Below are positions 9,173-18,425 of a stretch of DNA of 33,167 nucleotides, piece after piece. Each line of letters begins with the position of its first letter. Positions within the stretch are counted from its first letter, which is position 1. This DNA comes from Pedosphaera sp. GTDB lineage: Bacteria > Verrucomicrobiota > Verrucomicrobiia > Limisphaerales > F1-12-MAGs170. The notes beneath the pieces are model-generated. The model made no database searches. It worked only from the letters and a program-made list of their open reading frames with translations, and had not been told where the DNA came from. The translations under genes were made by a program, and so were the position numbers. The stretch spans positions 1 through 33,167 of the forward strand of contig SIBF01000030.1 in NCBI GenBank assembly GCA_009695275.1, read 5' to 3'.

Positions 9173-9825
9173 TGCTGCTTCCACACCACCCAGATTCCAA
9201 GGAGCAGATTGGTAACAGCATGCGCCGTCATCACATGTCCGATGCCGTTCTTGCGGATCATGAGCCATTGATACGCAAAACCGCAAAGGATGCCGGCCAG
9301 CCACTCATGGTGGGCAAAGCCGAAGATTACCGCCGTCAGGATGAATGGGAATCGCTGAAACTTGTTGAATGGGACGTTCTCAAAATTTTGATTCTCAATA
9401 TAGCGATAAACGAATGATCGATAGAAGACCTCCTCGAGCCCAGGAACAATCAGCGTTGAACCAAGGATCCGGCAGGACACGAACAACCAGGCAAGGGCCG
9501 GGGAATCGGGAAAAGAGGCCAAGGGATTCCAAGTGGTGGTTGAGCTTCCCATCTTGGGATAAAGCGGATCGAGACCGACCCACACCGCAAACACGACAAT
9601 ACCGACCCCTACGGCTTCCCAATCCACTTTCCACCGCATCTCACGCACAAACGGACGCATCCACCAGATCAAGCCAACACCCGCAAGTGTCTTCACCAAA
9701 TAAAACCAGTACGGCGACGTGTCGCCGAATTTGCCCTGGCACATTGTCAGGATCAGGAAAGCCACGAACGGCACCACACGGATGAGCATGGGTGAATCCT
9801 GGACGATCTTGAGTTCCGCAATCAT
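9157..9825 (-). CDS. CPBP-family intramembrane protease, PEP-CTERM/exosortase-associated type
   Basis: A 222-residue polytopic membrane protein, starting at 9825 rather than at the far upstream in-frame Met at 10047, whose extra 74 residues look random. It carries the CPBP (Rce1/CAAX protease-like) motifs: a Glu-Glu pair in EEVFYRSFVYRYI, then FGFAHHEWLAGILCGFAYQW with the metal-binding His, and HAVTNLLL near the C-terminus. The details match the exosortase-associated 'CAAX prenyl protease-related' subfamily that I know from PEP-CTERM bacteria. That subfamily is thought to act in membrane protein processing. No exosortase gene lies in this window. It is divergent from the TPR gene, with about 104 bp between the two starts, and overlaps the downstream pseudouridine-synthase fusion gene. 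Confidence 0.85.
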   Translation of the reverse strand: MIAELKIVQDSPMLIRVVPFVAFLILTMCQGKFGDTSPYWFYLVKTLAGVGLIWWMRPFVREMRWKVDWEAVGVGIVVFAVWVGLDPLYPKMGSSTTTWNPLASFPDSPALAWLFVSCRILGSTLIVPGLEEVFYRSFVYRYIENQNFENVPFNKFQRFPFILTAVIFGFAHHEWLAGILCGFAYQWLMIRKNGIGHVMTAHAVTNLLLGIWVVWKQQWNFW

Positions 9826-9929
9826 GCGACCGGAGTGTGGGTTCTTCAGCGGGCAAAGGCAATGTTGCAACCTGCAAGCTTTGTGACAAACGGTTGGATT
9901 TTTGATTTGTCTCATCCTATTTTCACGCC

Positions 9930-11330
9930 ATGCCAGAGAAATCTTCCAGCGCCGTGTCGGGCCGGGCACGGGAATTTTGGGACCGCGGCATCGCGGCGCT
10001 GCAAAAGCAGAATTACGATTACGCAATCGAAATGTTTTCCCAGTCATTAGTGGCCGAACCGGGATTCTACGATTGTCGTCAGGAGTTGCGCAAAGCGCAG
10101 TTCAAGAAGGCCGGCCGGCCGGGCAGTGGCGGTTTTTTCAAGAAGATGCTGGGCACGGCCGGTCACTCGCCCGCGTTTGCCAAGGCGCAAATTGCGCTTC
10201 GCTCGAACCCTGTTGAAGCGATCTCGATCGTCGAACAGATTCTGAACAGTGACCCGGCCAACATCGCAGCCCACAAACTCCTGGCGGACGCGGCGCTCGC
10301 GTCGGACCTCCCGCGAACCGCAATCCTGTCACTCGAAATCGCCTTCAAGCACGCGCCTCAAGACCGGCAACTGGCCGAACGACTGGCAGCAACGCTCGCT
10401 CAACAAGGCCAGATCGCCCGCGCCGAACTCATTTATGCCGACCTGCTTCGCGCATTCCCCACCGACCAGGAACTCGCCCAGACCCTCAAGAATGTCACCG
10501 CCAACCGGACCATGAGCGAAGGCGGCTACGACACCGTCGCCACCGGACAGGGCTCCTACAGGGATATTCTCAAGGACAAGGCAGAGGCATTGTCTCTCGA
10601 ACAGCAACACCGCCAGGTCAAATCGGACGATGTCACTCTCAAACTGATCCGGGAGCAGGAAGCGCTGCTCGCGGCGGACCCGCGTAACACCGCACTCCTT
10701 AGATCGATCGCCGAACTCCATCTCAACCGAGATGACTATGATCGGGCGATCGAATGCTTCCAAAAAATTCTCGAAATCGAAGGGACGAGCGACCCGATGC
10801 TGGAGAAAGCGATTGCCGATGCAAGAGTGAGAAAGCTGAACCTTCAAATCACCTCTCTTGATCGAAGCAACCCGGGCTCCTCTGCCGACATCACGAAATT
10901 GGAAGTGGAAAAGTCCAGTTATCAGCTCGCGGAATGTCAGAAGCGCGCCGAACGCTACCCGCACGACCTCCAGATCGCATTCGAGCTGGCCATGCTCTAT
11001 TTCCAGGCGGGCAGGATCACGGAAGCCATCAAGGAGTTTCAACGCGCGCAAAACAATCCACACCGCCGGATCGCCGCCATGAGTCATCTCGGCCAGTGTT
11101 TTGCGAAGCGCGGCATGAACGACCTCGCGGCACGTCGTTTCCAGGAGGCCATCAAGGAGAAAATCGTCTTCGACGACGAGAAGAAGGATCTCATCTACTG
11201 GCTCGGAACAGTGCTGGAAAAGATGGGCAAGCCCGAGGAAGCCATCGAGCAGTTCAAACAGATTTACGAAACAGACATTGGCTACCGCGACGTTGCCGTC
11301 AAAGTGGACGCCTACTACGAATCGCGCTGA
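9930..11330 (+). CDS. Tetratricopeptide-repeat protein
   Basis: A 466-residue cytoplasmic-looking protein without a signal peptide. It contains several TPR units. The clearest are near residues 15-50 (FWDRGIAALQKQNYDYAIEM), about 115-185, about 235-285 (ELHLNRDDYDRAIECFQKIL), about 350-385 (ELAMLYFQAGRITEAIKEFQ) and about 425-455 (GTVLEKMGKPEEAIEQFKQI). A helical spacer separates the N- and C-terminal repeat groups. TPR proteins are protein-interaction scaffolds; no partner can be named from the sequence. A FFKKMLG stretch near residue 70 resembles a short amphipathic insertion. It is followed by the FG-GAP gene on the same strand, about 108 bp away, and co-transcription is possible. Confidence 0.87.
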   Translation: MPEKSSSAVSGRAREFWDRGIAALQKQNYDYAIEMFSQSLVAEPGFYDCRQELRKAQFKKAGRPGSGGFFKKMLGTAGHSPAFAKAQIALRSNPVEAISIVEQILNSDPANIAAHKLLADAALASDLPRTAILSLEIAFKHAPQDRQLAERLAATLAQQGQIARAELIYADLLRAFPTDQELAQTLKNVTANRTMSEGGYDTVATGQGSYRDILKDKAEALSLEQQHRQVKSDDVTLKLIREQEALLAADPRNTALLRSIAELHLNRDDYDRAIECFQKILEIEGTSDPMLEKAIADARVRKLNLQITSLDRSNPGSSADITKLEVEKSSYQLAECQKRAERYPHDLQIAFELAMLYFQAGRITEAIKEFQRAQNNPHRRIAAMSHLGQCFAKRGMNDLAARRFQEAIKEKIVFDDEKKDLIYWLGTVLEKMGKPEEAIEQFKQIYETDIGYRDVAVKVDAYYESR

Positions 11331-11438
11331 GGGCTTGCCACAGAGTTGTCACGCGCCAAAGCTTCCGTGATGTTGGCGTTCGCTCAATTTAGAGGCTGTT
11401 TGAATAGAACAAGGAGTGCTGTTTTCAAACCGTCACTC

Positions 11439-14400
11439 ATGCCAGAACCGTTCCCCATCTTGATCGCGATGGCGGGATTGTTTGCCGTGTGCCTGAACCC
11501 GGCGGCGTTTGCTCTCGATTGGCACAGCGCCCAGGGTTACCGCAGCGCGCCATTGCAAATCACCCCTGGCGGGAAGATCGGCTTCAACCTGTTACCTGCG
11601 AACGTAACGGGAATTCTATTCACAAACACCCTTCCCGAGTCGCGCCACTTGACGAATCAGATTCTTCTAAATGGATCGGGAGTTGCAGCCGGTGACATCG
11701 ATGGGGATGGCTGGTGCGATCTCTACTTCTGCCGGGCGGACGGGTCGAACGCTCTGTTCCGCAATTTGGGAAACTGGAAGTTCGAAGAAATCACCGCGCG
11801 AGCTGGGGTGTCTTGCGAGAATTTCACATCCACTGGAGCGGCCTTCGCCGACCTGGATGGAGACGGCGATCTTGACTTGATCGTCAACACGCTCGGACAT
11901 GGAACTCACATCTTTTTTAACGATGGCAAGGGCCGGTTCACGGAAGCGTCCTTCACCTTGAACACGGCGAAAGGTGGAATGTCGCTCGCCTTGGGCGACA
12001 TCGACGGGGACGGTTTTCTTGACCTGTATGTGGCGAACTACCGGACTTCAGGACTGATGGATGACCCGAATGCCCGCGCGACTTTCAAGAAGGTCGATGG
12101 CAGGACGGTCATGGACACATACAACGGACGTCGTGTCGAGACGGATCCGGAGTTGAAGGATCGTTTTGTCATTGGACCACGAGGAAGCATCGACGAACAG
12201 GGAGAACCGGATGCGCTTTACCGAAACCGTGGTGGCACCAACTTCGTGGAAACTTCCTTCACCGCAGGAGCTTTCCTGAATGAGGAAGGGCTCCCGTTGA
12301 AGAAGCCTCTTTTCGACTGGGGGCTGTCGGTGATGATTCGCGACATCAACCACGATGGCCTTCCTGATGTGTATGTGTGCAACGATTTTCAGACGGAGGA
12401 TCGGATGTGGATCAATCAGGGCGGCGGAAAACTGCGATTGGCCCCGCGTCTCGCCCGCCGCAAAGCGAGCCTCTTTTCGATGGGCGTGGATTTCACCGAC
12501 ATCAATCGCGATGGGCACGAGGATCTTCTGGTGTTGGACATGTTGAGCCGTTCGCACTCGCAACGACTGCGTGATCTTGCGGATGCAACTCATCCCATCT
12601 ATCAGGTCGGGCGAATGGAGGATTGCCCGCAGTACAACATGAACACTCTCTTTCTCGGGCGTGGCGATGGCACCTTCGCCGAGATTGCGCAGCTCGCCGG
12701 GCTGCACGCCTCGGAATGGTCATGGGCATGTGTGTTTTTGGATGTCGATCTCGATGGCTGGGAGGACGTGCTGATCTCCAATGGCATGGAGCGTGCCGCC
12801 CGGGACCTGGATGTTGCGGATCGAATGAAAGCAATGCGCGCTTCACGCAAGATGTCCGCCACGGAAATCTTCCAGGCCCGGAAGATGTTCCCCCGCCTCG
12901 CACCTCCCAATCTTGCCTTCCGCAACAAGGGCGATCTGACGTTCGATGAAGTTGGCGCAAAATGGGGTTTCGATACGCCGGGCGTCTCTCAAGGGATGTG
13001 CCTCGCTGATCTCGACAACGACGGCGACTTGGACGTTATCGTGAACAATTTGAACGCGGTGGCCGGAGTTTATCGAAATGACGCCACAGGGCCTCGTGTC
13101 GCGGTCCGGTTGAAGGGAACTTCCCCAAACACGCGCGGCATCGGTGCTCGCGTCATTGTTCGAGGTGGTGCCGTGCCGGAGCAATCACAGGAAATGATAG
13201 CTGGGGGCCGCTACTTGTCATCCGATGATCCGGTTCGGACTTTCGCGGCAGAATCGAGGACGAATGGTTTGACAATCGAAGTCGCCTGGCGCAGCGGACG
13301 CCGTTCTGTCTTCTCGGGGCTCTCGGCAAATCACATTTACGAGATAGACGAGGCTTCGGCACAGATGCCTCCACCTCTCGCAGCAACAAAGACTCGGAAA
13401 GTTCTGTTTGAGGATGTCAGCGAAAAACTGGGGCACGCACATCACGAGGAAGCATTCGATGATTTTGCCCGGCAGCCACTGCTTCCCCACAAACTGAGCC
13501 AGCTTGGACCGGCGCTGGCGTGGTTTGATTACGATGGCGACGGCTGGGACGATCTTGTCATCGGTTCCGGAAAGGGCGGCGCGCTTGCCTTGTTTCAGAA
13601 CGACCGCAAGGGCGGATTCAAGCGCATGACGGAAGCGCCGTTTGATCAACCAACCACGCGGGACCACGCTGGAATCGTTGGGCTAAAAACCTCAGGCGGC
13701 GCGAGCGCCATTCTCGTCGGAGTTTCCAATTATGAAGACGGCCTTTCTATTGGCCCGTCGGTGAAACGGTTCGTGGTCGGTGGGGCCGCTCCCGAAGATG
13801 TGTTGCCGGCATGGGAATCGAGCGCCGGGCCGATGGCTCTTGTTGATCTCGATGGGGATGGAGATCTCGATTTATTTGTCGGTGGACGCGTCATTGCCTC
13901 GAAATATCCCTCTGCGGCAAGCTCCAGAATTTTCCGCAATGAAGATGGTCGATGGGCTCCCGATACGGTCAACAACAAGACGCTCGAAACAGTGGGGCTC
14001 GTGAGTGGCGCGGTCTGGACGGATGTGGATGGAGACGGTCATCCTGATCTCGTGCTGGCATGTGAGTGGGGCACACTCCGGTTATTTCGGAATGACCATG
14101 GTAAATTGACCGAGGCCACGGAAGCGTGGGGATTGGGCGCGGCGACAGGTTGGTGGACCAGTGTGGCGGCCGGCGACTTCGATGGGGATGGAAAGCTCGA
14201 TCTTGTCGCTGGAAACTGGGGTCGGAACACAAAGTATGAAAGCAACCCGGAACATCCCCTGGAACTTCATTTCGCCGACTATGATGGAGGAGGAACTTAC
14301 GGGATGATCGAGGCTCACTACGACACCACCTTGAAGAAAGTGGTGCCGGAACGTCAGCTAGGCGTCCTCGCCAAAACAATGCCTTTTCTCCGGGAACGAT

Positions 14401-15149
14401 TCCAAACGCACGCCACGTTCAGCATCGCCGCCGTCCAGGATGTCCTGGGCGATCGAGCTTCCGTGACAAGAGTGTTGCGGGCGGCACGGTTGGAGTCGGC
14501 CGTGTTCCTCAATCGTGGCGGGCGCTTTGAAATCAAGCCTCTTCCGGTCGAATCGCAGTTCGCGCCCGTGTTTGGAGTTTGCGTGGCGGATTTCGACGGC
14601 GATGGACATGAGGATGTCGTGCTGGCACAGAATTTTTTCGCAGTGCAATCGGAGACGCCCCGTTATGATGGCGGAAGGGGACTTCTGTTGAAAGGTGATG
14701 GGAAAGGAGGCTTTGTCACGGTCAATGGCGAAGAGAGTGGACTGAAGATTCATGGCGAGCAACGCGCCGCCACCACGGCCGATTTTGACCAGGATGGTCG
14801 CGTCGATCTCGCCGTCTCGCAGAATGGAGCGGCCACCAAGCTCTACAGAAACTCAGGAGCCAGGCCGGGGCTGAGAGTGCGGCTGGTTGGGCCGCTTGGA
14901 AATCCGGATGGCATTGGTGCCATTGTCCGGCTTGCCGCCGGCCAACATTTAGGTCCCGCACGGGAATTACATGCGGGGTCGGGCTACTGGTCTCAGGATT
15001 CCGCCGTGCAAGTGATGGGCACACCCGAAATGCCAGACGCCGTTCACGTGCGCTGGCCCGGCGGACGCGAGACAAAAGGCAATGTGCCTTCCGGCGCTCG
15101 GAAAATCGTGGTGAAAACGGATGGCTCGGTGGAGGCGGCGGAACGGTGA
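11439..15149 (+). CDS. Very large secreted FG-GAP/VCBS repeat protein with two UnbV-type domains
   Basis: A secreted protein of about 1236 residues. I prefer the start at 11439, which is followed by a signal peptide (PFPILIAMAGLFAVCLNPAA); the frame is open from 11346. Both halves contain many FG-GAP/VCBS-type beta-propeller blades with Ca-binding D-x-D-x-DG motifs, for example DIDGDGWCDLYF, DLDGDGDLDLIV, DLDNDGDLDVIV, DFDGDGKLDLVA and DFDQDGRVDLAV. Each half ends in an ASPIC/UnbV-like domain: GIGARVIVRG with GGRYLSSDD in the middle (about residues 570-640), and GIGAIVRLAAG with GSGYWSQDS at the C-terminus. It therefore looks like an internal duplication of a CRTAC1-like protein. Such proteins are abundant in Verrucomicrobiota and are probably extracellular. 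Ligand and role are unknown. It ends 22 bp from the convergent der gene. Confidence 0.9.
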   Translation: MPEPFPILIAMAGLFAVCLNPAAFALDWHSAQGYRSAPLQITPGGKIGFNLLPANVTGILFTNTLPESRHLTNQILLNGSGVAAGDIDGDGWCDLYFCRADGSNALFRNLGNWKFEEITARAGVSCENFTSTGAAFADLDGDGDLDLIVNTLGHGTHIFFNDGKGRFTEASFTLNTAKGGMSLALGDIDGDGFLDLYVANYRTSGLMDDPNARATFKKVDGRTVMDTYNGRRVETDPELKDRFVIGPRGSIDEQGEPDALYRNRGGTNFVETSFTAGAFLNEEGLPLKKPLFDWGLSVMIRDINHDGLPDVYVCNDFQTEDRMWINQGGGKLRLAPRLARRKASLFSMGVDFTDINRDGHEDLLVLDMLSRSHSQRLRDLADATHPIYQVGRMEDCPQYNMNTLFLGRGDGTFAEIAQLAGLHASEWSWACVFLDVDLDGWEDVLISNGMERAARDLDVADRMKAMRASRKMSATEIFQARKMFPRLAPPNLAFRNKGDLTFDEVGAKWGFDTPGVSQGMCLADLDNDGDLDVIVNNLNAVAGVYRNDATGPRVAVRLKGTSPNTRGIGARVIVRGGAVPEQSQEMIAGGRYLSSDDPVRTFAAESRTNGLTIEVAWRSGRRSVFSGLSANHIYEIDEASAQMPPPLAATKTRKVLFEDVSEKLGHAHHEEAFDDFARQPLLPHKLSQLGPALAWFDYDGDGWDDLVIGSGKGGALALFQNDRKGGFKRMTEAPFDQPTTRDHAGIVGLKTSGGASAILVGVSNYEDGLSIGPSVKRFVVGGAAPEDVLPAWESSAGPMALVDLDGDGDLDLFVGGRVIASKYPSAASSRIFRNEDGRWAPDTVNNKTLETVGLVSGAVWTDVDGDGHPDLVLACEWGTLRLFRNDHGKLTEATEAWGLGAATGWWTSVAAGDFDGDGKLDLVAGNWGRNTKYESNPEHPLELHFADYDGGGTYGMIEAHYDTTLKKVVPERQLGVLAKTMPFLRERFQTHATFSIAAVQDVLGDRASVTRVLRAARLESAVFLNRGGRFEIKPLPVESQFAPVFGVCVADFDGDGHEDVVLAQNFFAVQSETPRYDGGRGLLLKGDGKGGFVTVNGEESGLKIHGEQRAATTADFDQDGRVDLAVSQNGAATKLYRNSGARPGLRVRLVGPLGNPDGIGAIVRLAAGQHLGPARELHAGSGYWSQDSAVQVMGTPEMPDAVHVRWPGGRETKGNVPSGARKIVVKTDGSVEAAER

Positions 15150-15171
15150 GTTTGAAGATACAGCCGGGCTT

Positions 15172-16728
15172 TTACCTTTTCCTGGCTGCCGCGCGCCCTT
15201 TTCCCGAGCGTCTATCGGTGTCCCTCCGGTTGCCTGCAGGGCGGCTGGCATTCTTGTGAACCGGCTTGCGTCGCGGTTCGATGGTTCTGGGCCGGTCCTT
15301 GGGAGCCAGAATCACGGGACAACCCTCATATCCGAAGGCCGCGCGCAGTTGATCCTTCAGGTATTTCGCATAGGAGTCGGCAAGAAGATCCTTGCGATTC
15401 ACAAAAAGCAAAAAAGTGGGGGGAGCCTTTCTCGTCTGTGTCGCGTAATAAAACTTCAGCCGGTGCCCGGATGCGCTGACGGGTTGCCGCCGCTCGATCG
15501 CATCGTTAAGGGCGCGGTTGAGAATCGCCGTCGGAACCGTTTGTTTCAGTTGAGCCGCCACGTAACGCACCGCCTCGAGGAGCCGGTCCAGGTGAAATCC
15601 TTCTTTCGCCGAAGTGAAGAGGACCGGAGCATAATCGAGAAAGAACAAGCGCTCCTGAACCCACTGACCGAACTCTGCCAGCGTTGTGAGTGGCTTGCGT
15701 TCGTCATCCCGGTGCCGGTTCCGTTTTGCGCGGCGTTCCACCTCATCCACTCTCGCCTTTGCCACATCCTTTGCCACCAGATCCCATTTGTTGATGACGA
15801 CGATGCAGGCCTTGCGTGCTTCGACAATCTTGTCCGCGATCTTTTTGTCCTGTTCAATAATCCCCGCTTCTGCGTCCAGCACGAAGAGGACTATGTCACA
15901 ACGATGAATCGAGTCCTCGGTCCTTTTTACGCTGAAGAACTCGATGGCGTCATCAACGCGGCGTTCCTTCCGGACGCCAGCCGTGTCGATGAGCACATAT
16001 TGCTGCTTCACGCCATCGGTTACGATCTCGAACGGGACATCCACCGCATCACGCGTGGTGCCAGGTATCGGGCTGACGATGACGCGCTCCGAACGTGTGA
16101 GTGCATTGATGATCGAGGATTTCCCTACATTGGGCCGGCCTACGATCGCGAGTTTGAGTGGCTCATCAACGGCCGGCACATCGCCTGCCGTGTCATCTGA
16201 CTTTGGCGTTTGCTCCGCAACACGAGGCAGGTGTTTCAGTGCCGCCACCATGAGATTTTCAATTCCTTCTCCATGGATCGCCGTGACCGGAAGTATCTGA
16301 TCGAAACCCAGTGCGGCGAACTCATCCATGCCCGGTTCTGCAAGTGCGGTATCAACCTTGTTCACCGCCACGATGACCGGCTTGCCGCTTTGGCGCAGGC
16401 GTTGAGCCACTTCCCGATCCAACGGCATGACGCCTTCCTGGACGTTTACCACCAGGATGATTGCGTTTGCCGCGTCGATTGCCAGCTCGACCTGAGCGAG
16501 CGCCGCCTCGGTAATCACGTCAGGCGCCTGTTCCCGCCGCAACAAGCCGATCCCTCCCGTATCAACGAGTGTGAATGGCACCCCAAGCCACTCGGCTTCC
16601 GCCATCACCCGGTCCCGGGTGACTCCGGGCTGATCATGGACAATCGCAATCCGCCTGCCGACAATACGGTTGAACAAGGCGGACTTGCCTACATTGGGCC
16701 GTCCTACGATCGCGATTAATGCTGCCAT
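15172..16728 (-). CDS. der: Ribosome-assembly GTPase Der (EngA)
   Basis: A 518-residue double GTPase, an essential factor in 50S subunit maturation. The first G domain starts with IVGRPNVGKSALFNRIVG, followed by PGVTRDR, DTGG and NKVD. The second starts with IVGRPNVGKSSIINALTR, followed by PGTTRDA, DTAG and NKWD. A KH-like C-terminal domain follows (APPTFLLFVNRKDLL, and YLKDQLRAAFGYEGCPV), then a basic tail of about 40 residues rich in Arg and Lys, a common addition in some lineages. The start at 16728 (MAALIAIVGRP) fits the family; the frame remains open to 16791, but those 21 extra residues are unlike Der. The downstream FG-GAP gene converges on it. Confidence 0.97.
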   Translation of the reverse strand: MAALIAIVGRPNVGKSALFNRIVGRRIAIVHDQPGVTRDRVMAEAEWLGVPFTLVDTGGIGLLRREQAPDVITEAALAQVELAIDAANAIILVVNVQEGVMPLDREVAQRLRQSGKPVIVAVNKVDTALAEPGMDEFAALGFDQILPVTAIHGEGIENLMVAALKHLPRVAEQTPKSDDTAGDVPAVDEPLKLAIVGRPNVGKSSIINALTRSERVIVSPIPGTTRDAVDVPFEIVTDGVKQQYVLIDTAGVRKERRVDDAIEFFSVKRTEDSIHRCDIVLFVLDAEAGIIEQDKKIADKIVEARKACIVVINKWDLVAKDVAKARVDEVERRAKRNRHRDDERKPLTTLAEFGQWVQERLFFLDYAPVLFTSAKEGFHLDRLLEAVRYVAAQLKQTVPTAILNRALNDAIERRQPVSASGHRLKFYYATQTRKAPPTFLLFVNRKDLLADSYAKYLKDQLRAAFGYEGCPVILAPKDRPRTIEPRRKPVHKNASRPAGNRRDTDRRSGKGRAAARKR

Positions 16729-17030
16729 CACCGCAGGATGCTCGAAAATGAGCGTTGGCAAAAGGGAAAAGACCAAATCAACCGGAGGCATCGCTGGAGC
16801 AGGCCTGCGGCGCCAACAAATATCTCATAAACCGAACCGAGCCTGTAAGGGTTCTTGCACCGAACATCTGCAACGGTGAGCCTGGCTGAACGCGAATCCT
16901 TCGGGCTTGGAATTCCTTTGGGGCTAAGGCTCCGGATTTCAGGCTTTCGCTAAGAACGAGCTCCGTTCAAATCGGCAGAACTCATCGAAAGCTCTCATGA
17001 TCCAGTCTTTTCTTCTCGTCCTGCGATAGG
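16729..17030. other. Intergenic region of 302 bp
   Basis: No gene-like open frame and no RNA gene that I can recognise. It should include the der promoter and the 3' end of the minus-strand secreted-protein gene's transcript lies beyond it. No strong terminator hairpin with a T-run was found. Confidence 0.4.
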
Positions 17031-17879
17031 TCACCGCCCTGGAAAGTCCTTCTCATACCGCTTGAGCAACGCCGGGACATCGGCGGGTACGATGTAAATC
17101 TTTCCAAGAATGGTTTTCTCTTCTCCTGGCGGGATACCTCCGAGCCGAAAATCAGAGTGCAGGCAGCGAGCAACGCCTTGGAAAAGTTCCTGCCACGGCT
17201 CCCAGGCAGTCGCGAAGATCCATTTGTCATCTCCGCTGTAACAGCCGATCAGTCCACTGCTGGGGATTTTCGGATTTAGGGGCCTCGGATTAACATCTTC
17301 AGCGGACACATTTGGGGCGCGCCAGACTTGACCCGGCATGTAGCGGGCCTTGGTCGCCCACGGATCAGTGGGCAAGCGTGTCAGTTTTCCATCGAGAAAG
17401 ATGAAACACTTCGGCACGTAGGCGTAGTCATCCTTGGTCTGTGCGGCGCCTTGACCGGTGAAATCTCCGAGCCGGATGCAGGGTTGAGCCCAGTGCGCTT
17501 CGGAACGCTTCTGCGTGGGATTGCGAGCTGTGAGCTTGAAGACCACGGAATCGTCGCCCGCCGTGATGGTGTGGTCCACAATGAGACCGTCCGCCAGCAC
17601 GTCTCGCATCTTGATCACCTTCTTGTCGGCGCTGATGGAGACGAGCGCGTTCGAATGAGCGACCATTGTGTGTTTTACCCAATCCGCATCCGTGGATTTG
17701 TCCCGGCAATAGGCTTCCAGATAATTGATCCGAATCGGTCCACCGAAAACATGGTCGCCGTGAATGATAAGCCAATGCTTGTCACGTTCGAGGGTCAAAC
17801 CGGGAGTCGCCGCAGTCACTAACTGGCACCACAGGACGGTGTGGAATATGGCGAGGGACAGAATTTTGAAGGGCTTCAT
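17031..17879 (-). CDS. Secreted protein of unknown function
   Basis: A 282-residue protein with a signal peptide (MKPFKILSLAIFHTVLWCQL, then VTAATPG). I placed the start at 17879, because the upstream 149 in-frame residues read through repeat-rich intergenic DNA and are Arg/Pro/Ser-rich. The mature part looks like a beta-sandwich: alternating hydrophobic strands, GDHVFGGPIRINYLEAYCRD near the N-terminus, WVKHTMVAHSNALVSISADK in the first half, a Gly/Pro-rich middle and PPGEEKTILGKIYIVPADVP near the end. Four Cys in the mature region may form disulphides in the periplasm. I do not recognise the family. It stands alone, facing away from terC. Confidence 0.65.
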   Translation of the reverse strand: MKPFKILSLAIFHTVLWCQLVTAATPGLTLERDKHWLIIHGDHVFGGPIRINYLEAYCRDKSTDADWVKHTMVAHSNALVSISADKKVIKMRDVLADGLIVDHTITAGDDSVVFKLTARNPTQKRSEAHWAQPCIRLGDFTGQGAAQTKDDYAYVPKCFIFLDGKLTRLPTDPWATKARYMPGQVWRAPNVSAEDVNPRPLNPKIPSSGLIGCYSGDDKWIFATAWEPWQELFQGVARCLHSDFRLGGIPPGEEKTILGKIYIVPADVPALLKRYEKDFPGR

Positions 17880-17982
17880 GTCAAAACTCTGGCACAACCG
17901 GATTTCGAGCGCAGCGACAAAAATTCCGTGCTTGAGGGTCCGTGCAAAAATAACTTCCGATTTTGCTGGAGGGGATTTGGCT

Positions 17983-18016
17983 CGATGGCGAGGCGCGAAC
18001 GACGAGCATACCCGCA
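17983..18016 (+). repeat. Dispersed repeat core shared with the 31 kb inverted-repeat element
   Basis: The bases GATGGCGAGGCGCG, then ACGAG and ATACCCGCAG, appear here in order. The same blocks occur at 31026-31059 inside the 273-bp element, with small spacing differences. This supports a dispersed repeat family present at least twice in the window. Confidence 0.6.
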
Positions 18017-18151
18017 GGGGCGAGGCGGCGCTTCCGCCAAAACTGGAAGATTTTTTGCGCGGACCCGAAGAAGACGGTTCACGGGGAGCTCCAGGAGCTC
18101 GAAAGCGCACTGGGGCCACGAACTTGGTGGGGAAGCGCTGCCGCGCGTCCT

Positions 18152-18171
18152 GGCCGACCATCAGGTCGGCC
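18152..18171. repeat. Short intergenic hairpin
   Basis: A perfect 8-bp inverted repeat, GGCCGACC and GGTCGGCC, around an ATCA loop. There is no T-run behind it, so it is more likely part of an extragenic repeat than a terminator. Confidence 0.6.
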
Positions 18172-18306
18172 CTACCAAGACCATGGAAAGTTGAGACCAT
18201 GAAGGATGTTTGGAGGGCGGTCGTATGGACTGCGGCGGCATGACGCCGCTTTGGTTGCATCGTGGATGAGCCGAACCGTTTCAGACTTTTGTAGCGTGAG
18301 GCCAAA

Positions 18307-18324
18307 GCGGGGACATGTCCCCGC
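18307..18324. repeat. Perfect 18-bp palindrome
   Basis: GCGGGGACATGTCCCCGC is fully self-complementary and lies about 100 bp upstream of terC. A second GCGGC/GCCGC inverted repeat lies at about 18232-18249. Similar paired palindromes are scattered in verrucomicrobial intergenic DNA. An operator role is possible but nothing here demands it. Confidence 0.6.
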
Positions 18325-18425
18325 AATCCATGGACCTTGTTTTGTCTTACGGTTCACAGGGAGGGAGGTCGTCAGGAAACGGGAACTGTTTGACCCTTCC
18401 CAAATTGTTTCACATATTCCGCCGC

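Larger units (their letters stand above)
17880..18425. other. Repeat-rich intergenic region of 546 bp
   Basis: Divergent region between the minus-strand secreted-protein gene and terC. It contains no supported gene but several short palindromes, described separately: a dispersed-repeat core at 17983-18016, hairpins at 18152-18171 and about 18232-18249, and a perfect palindrome at 18307-18324. Promoters for both flanking genes must lie here, but I could not fix their boxes. Confidence 0.6.

Noticed and set aside
9826-10047. N-terminal extension of the CPBP protease gene
   Set aside because: The 74 extra codons overlap the start of the TPR gene on the other strand and look random.
15121-16200. 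Plus-strand open frame of 359 codons opposite der
   Set aside because: Der is unmistakable on the minus strand; the plus frame is its complement without recognisable motifs.
17880-18326. N-terminal extension of the secreted-protein gene (149 in-frame codons upstream)
   Set aside because: The extension runs through repeat DNA and is Arg/Pro/Ser-rich, while a good signal peptide begins at 17879.
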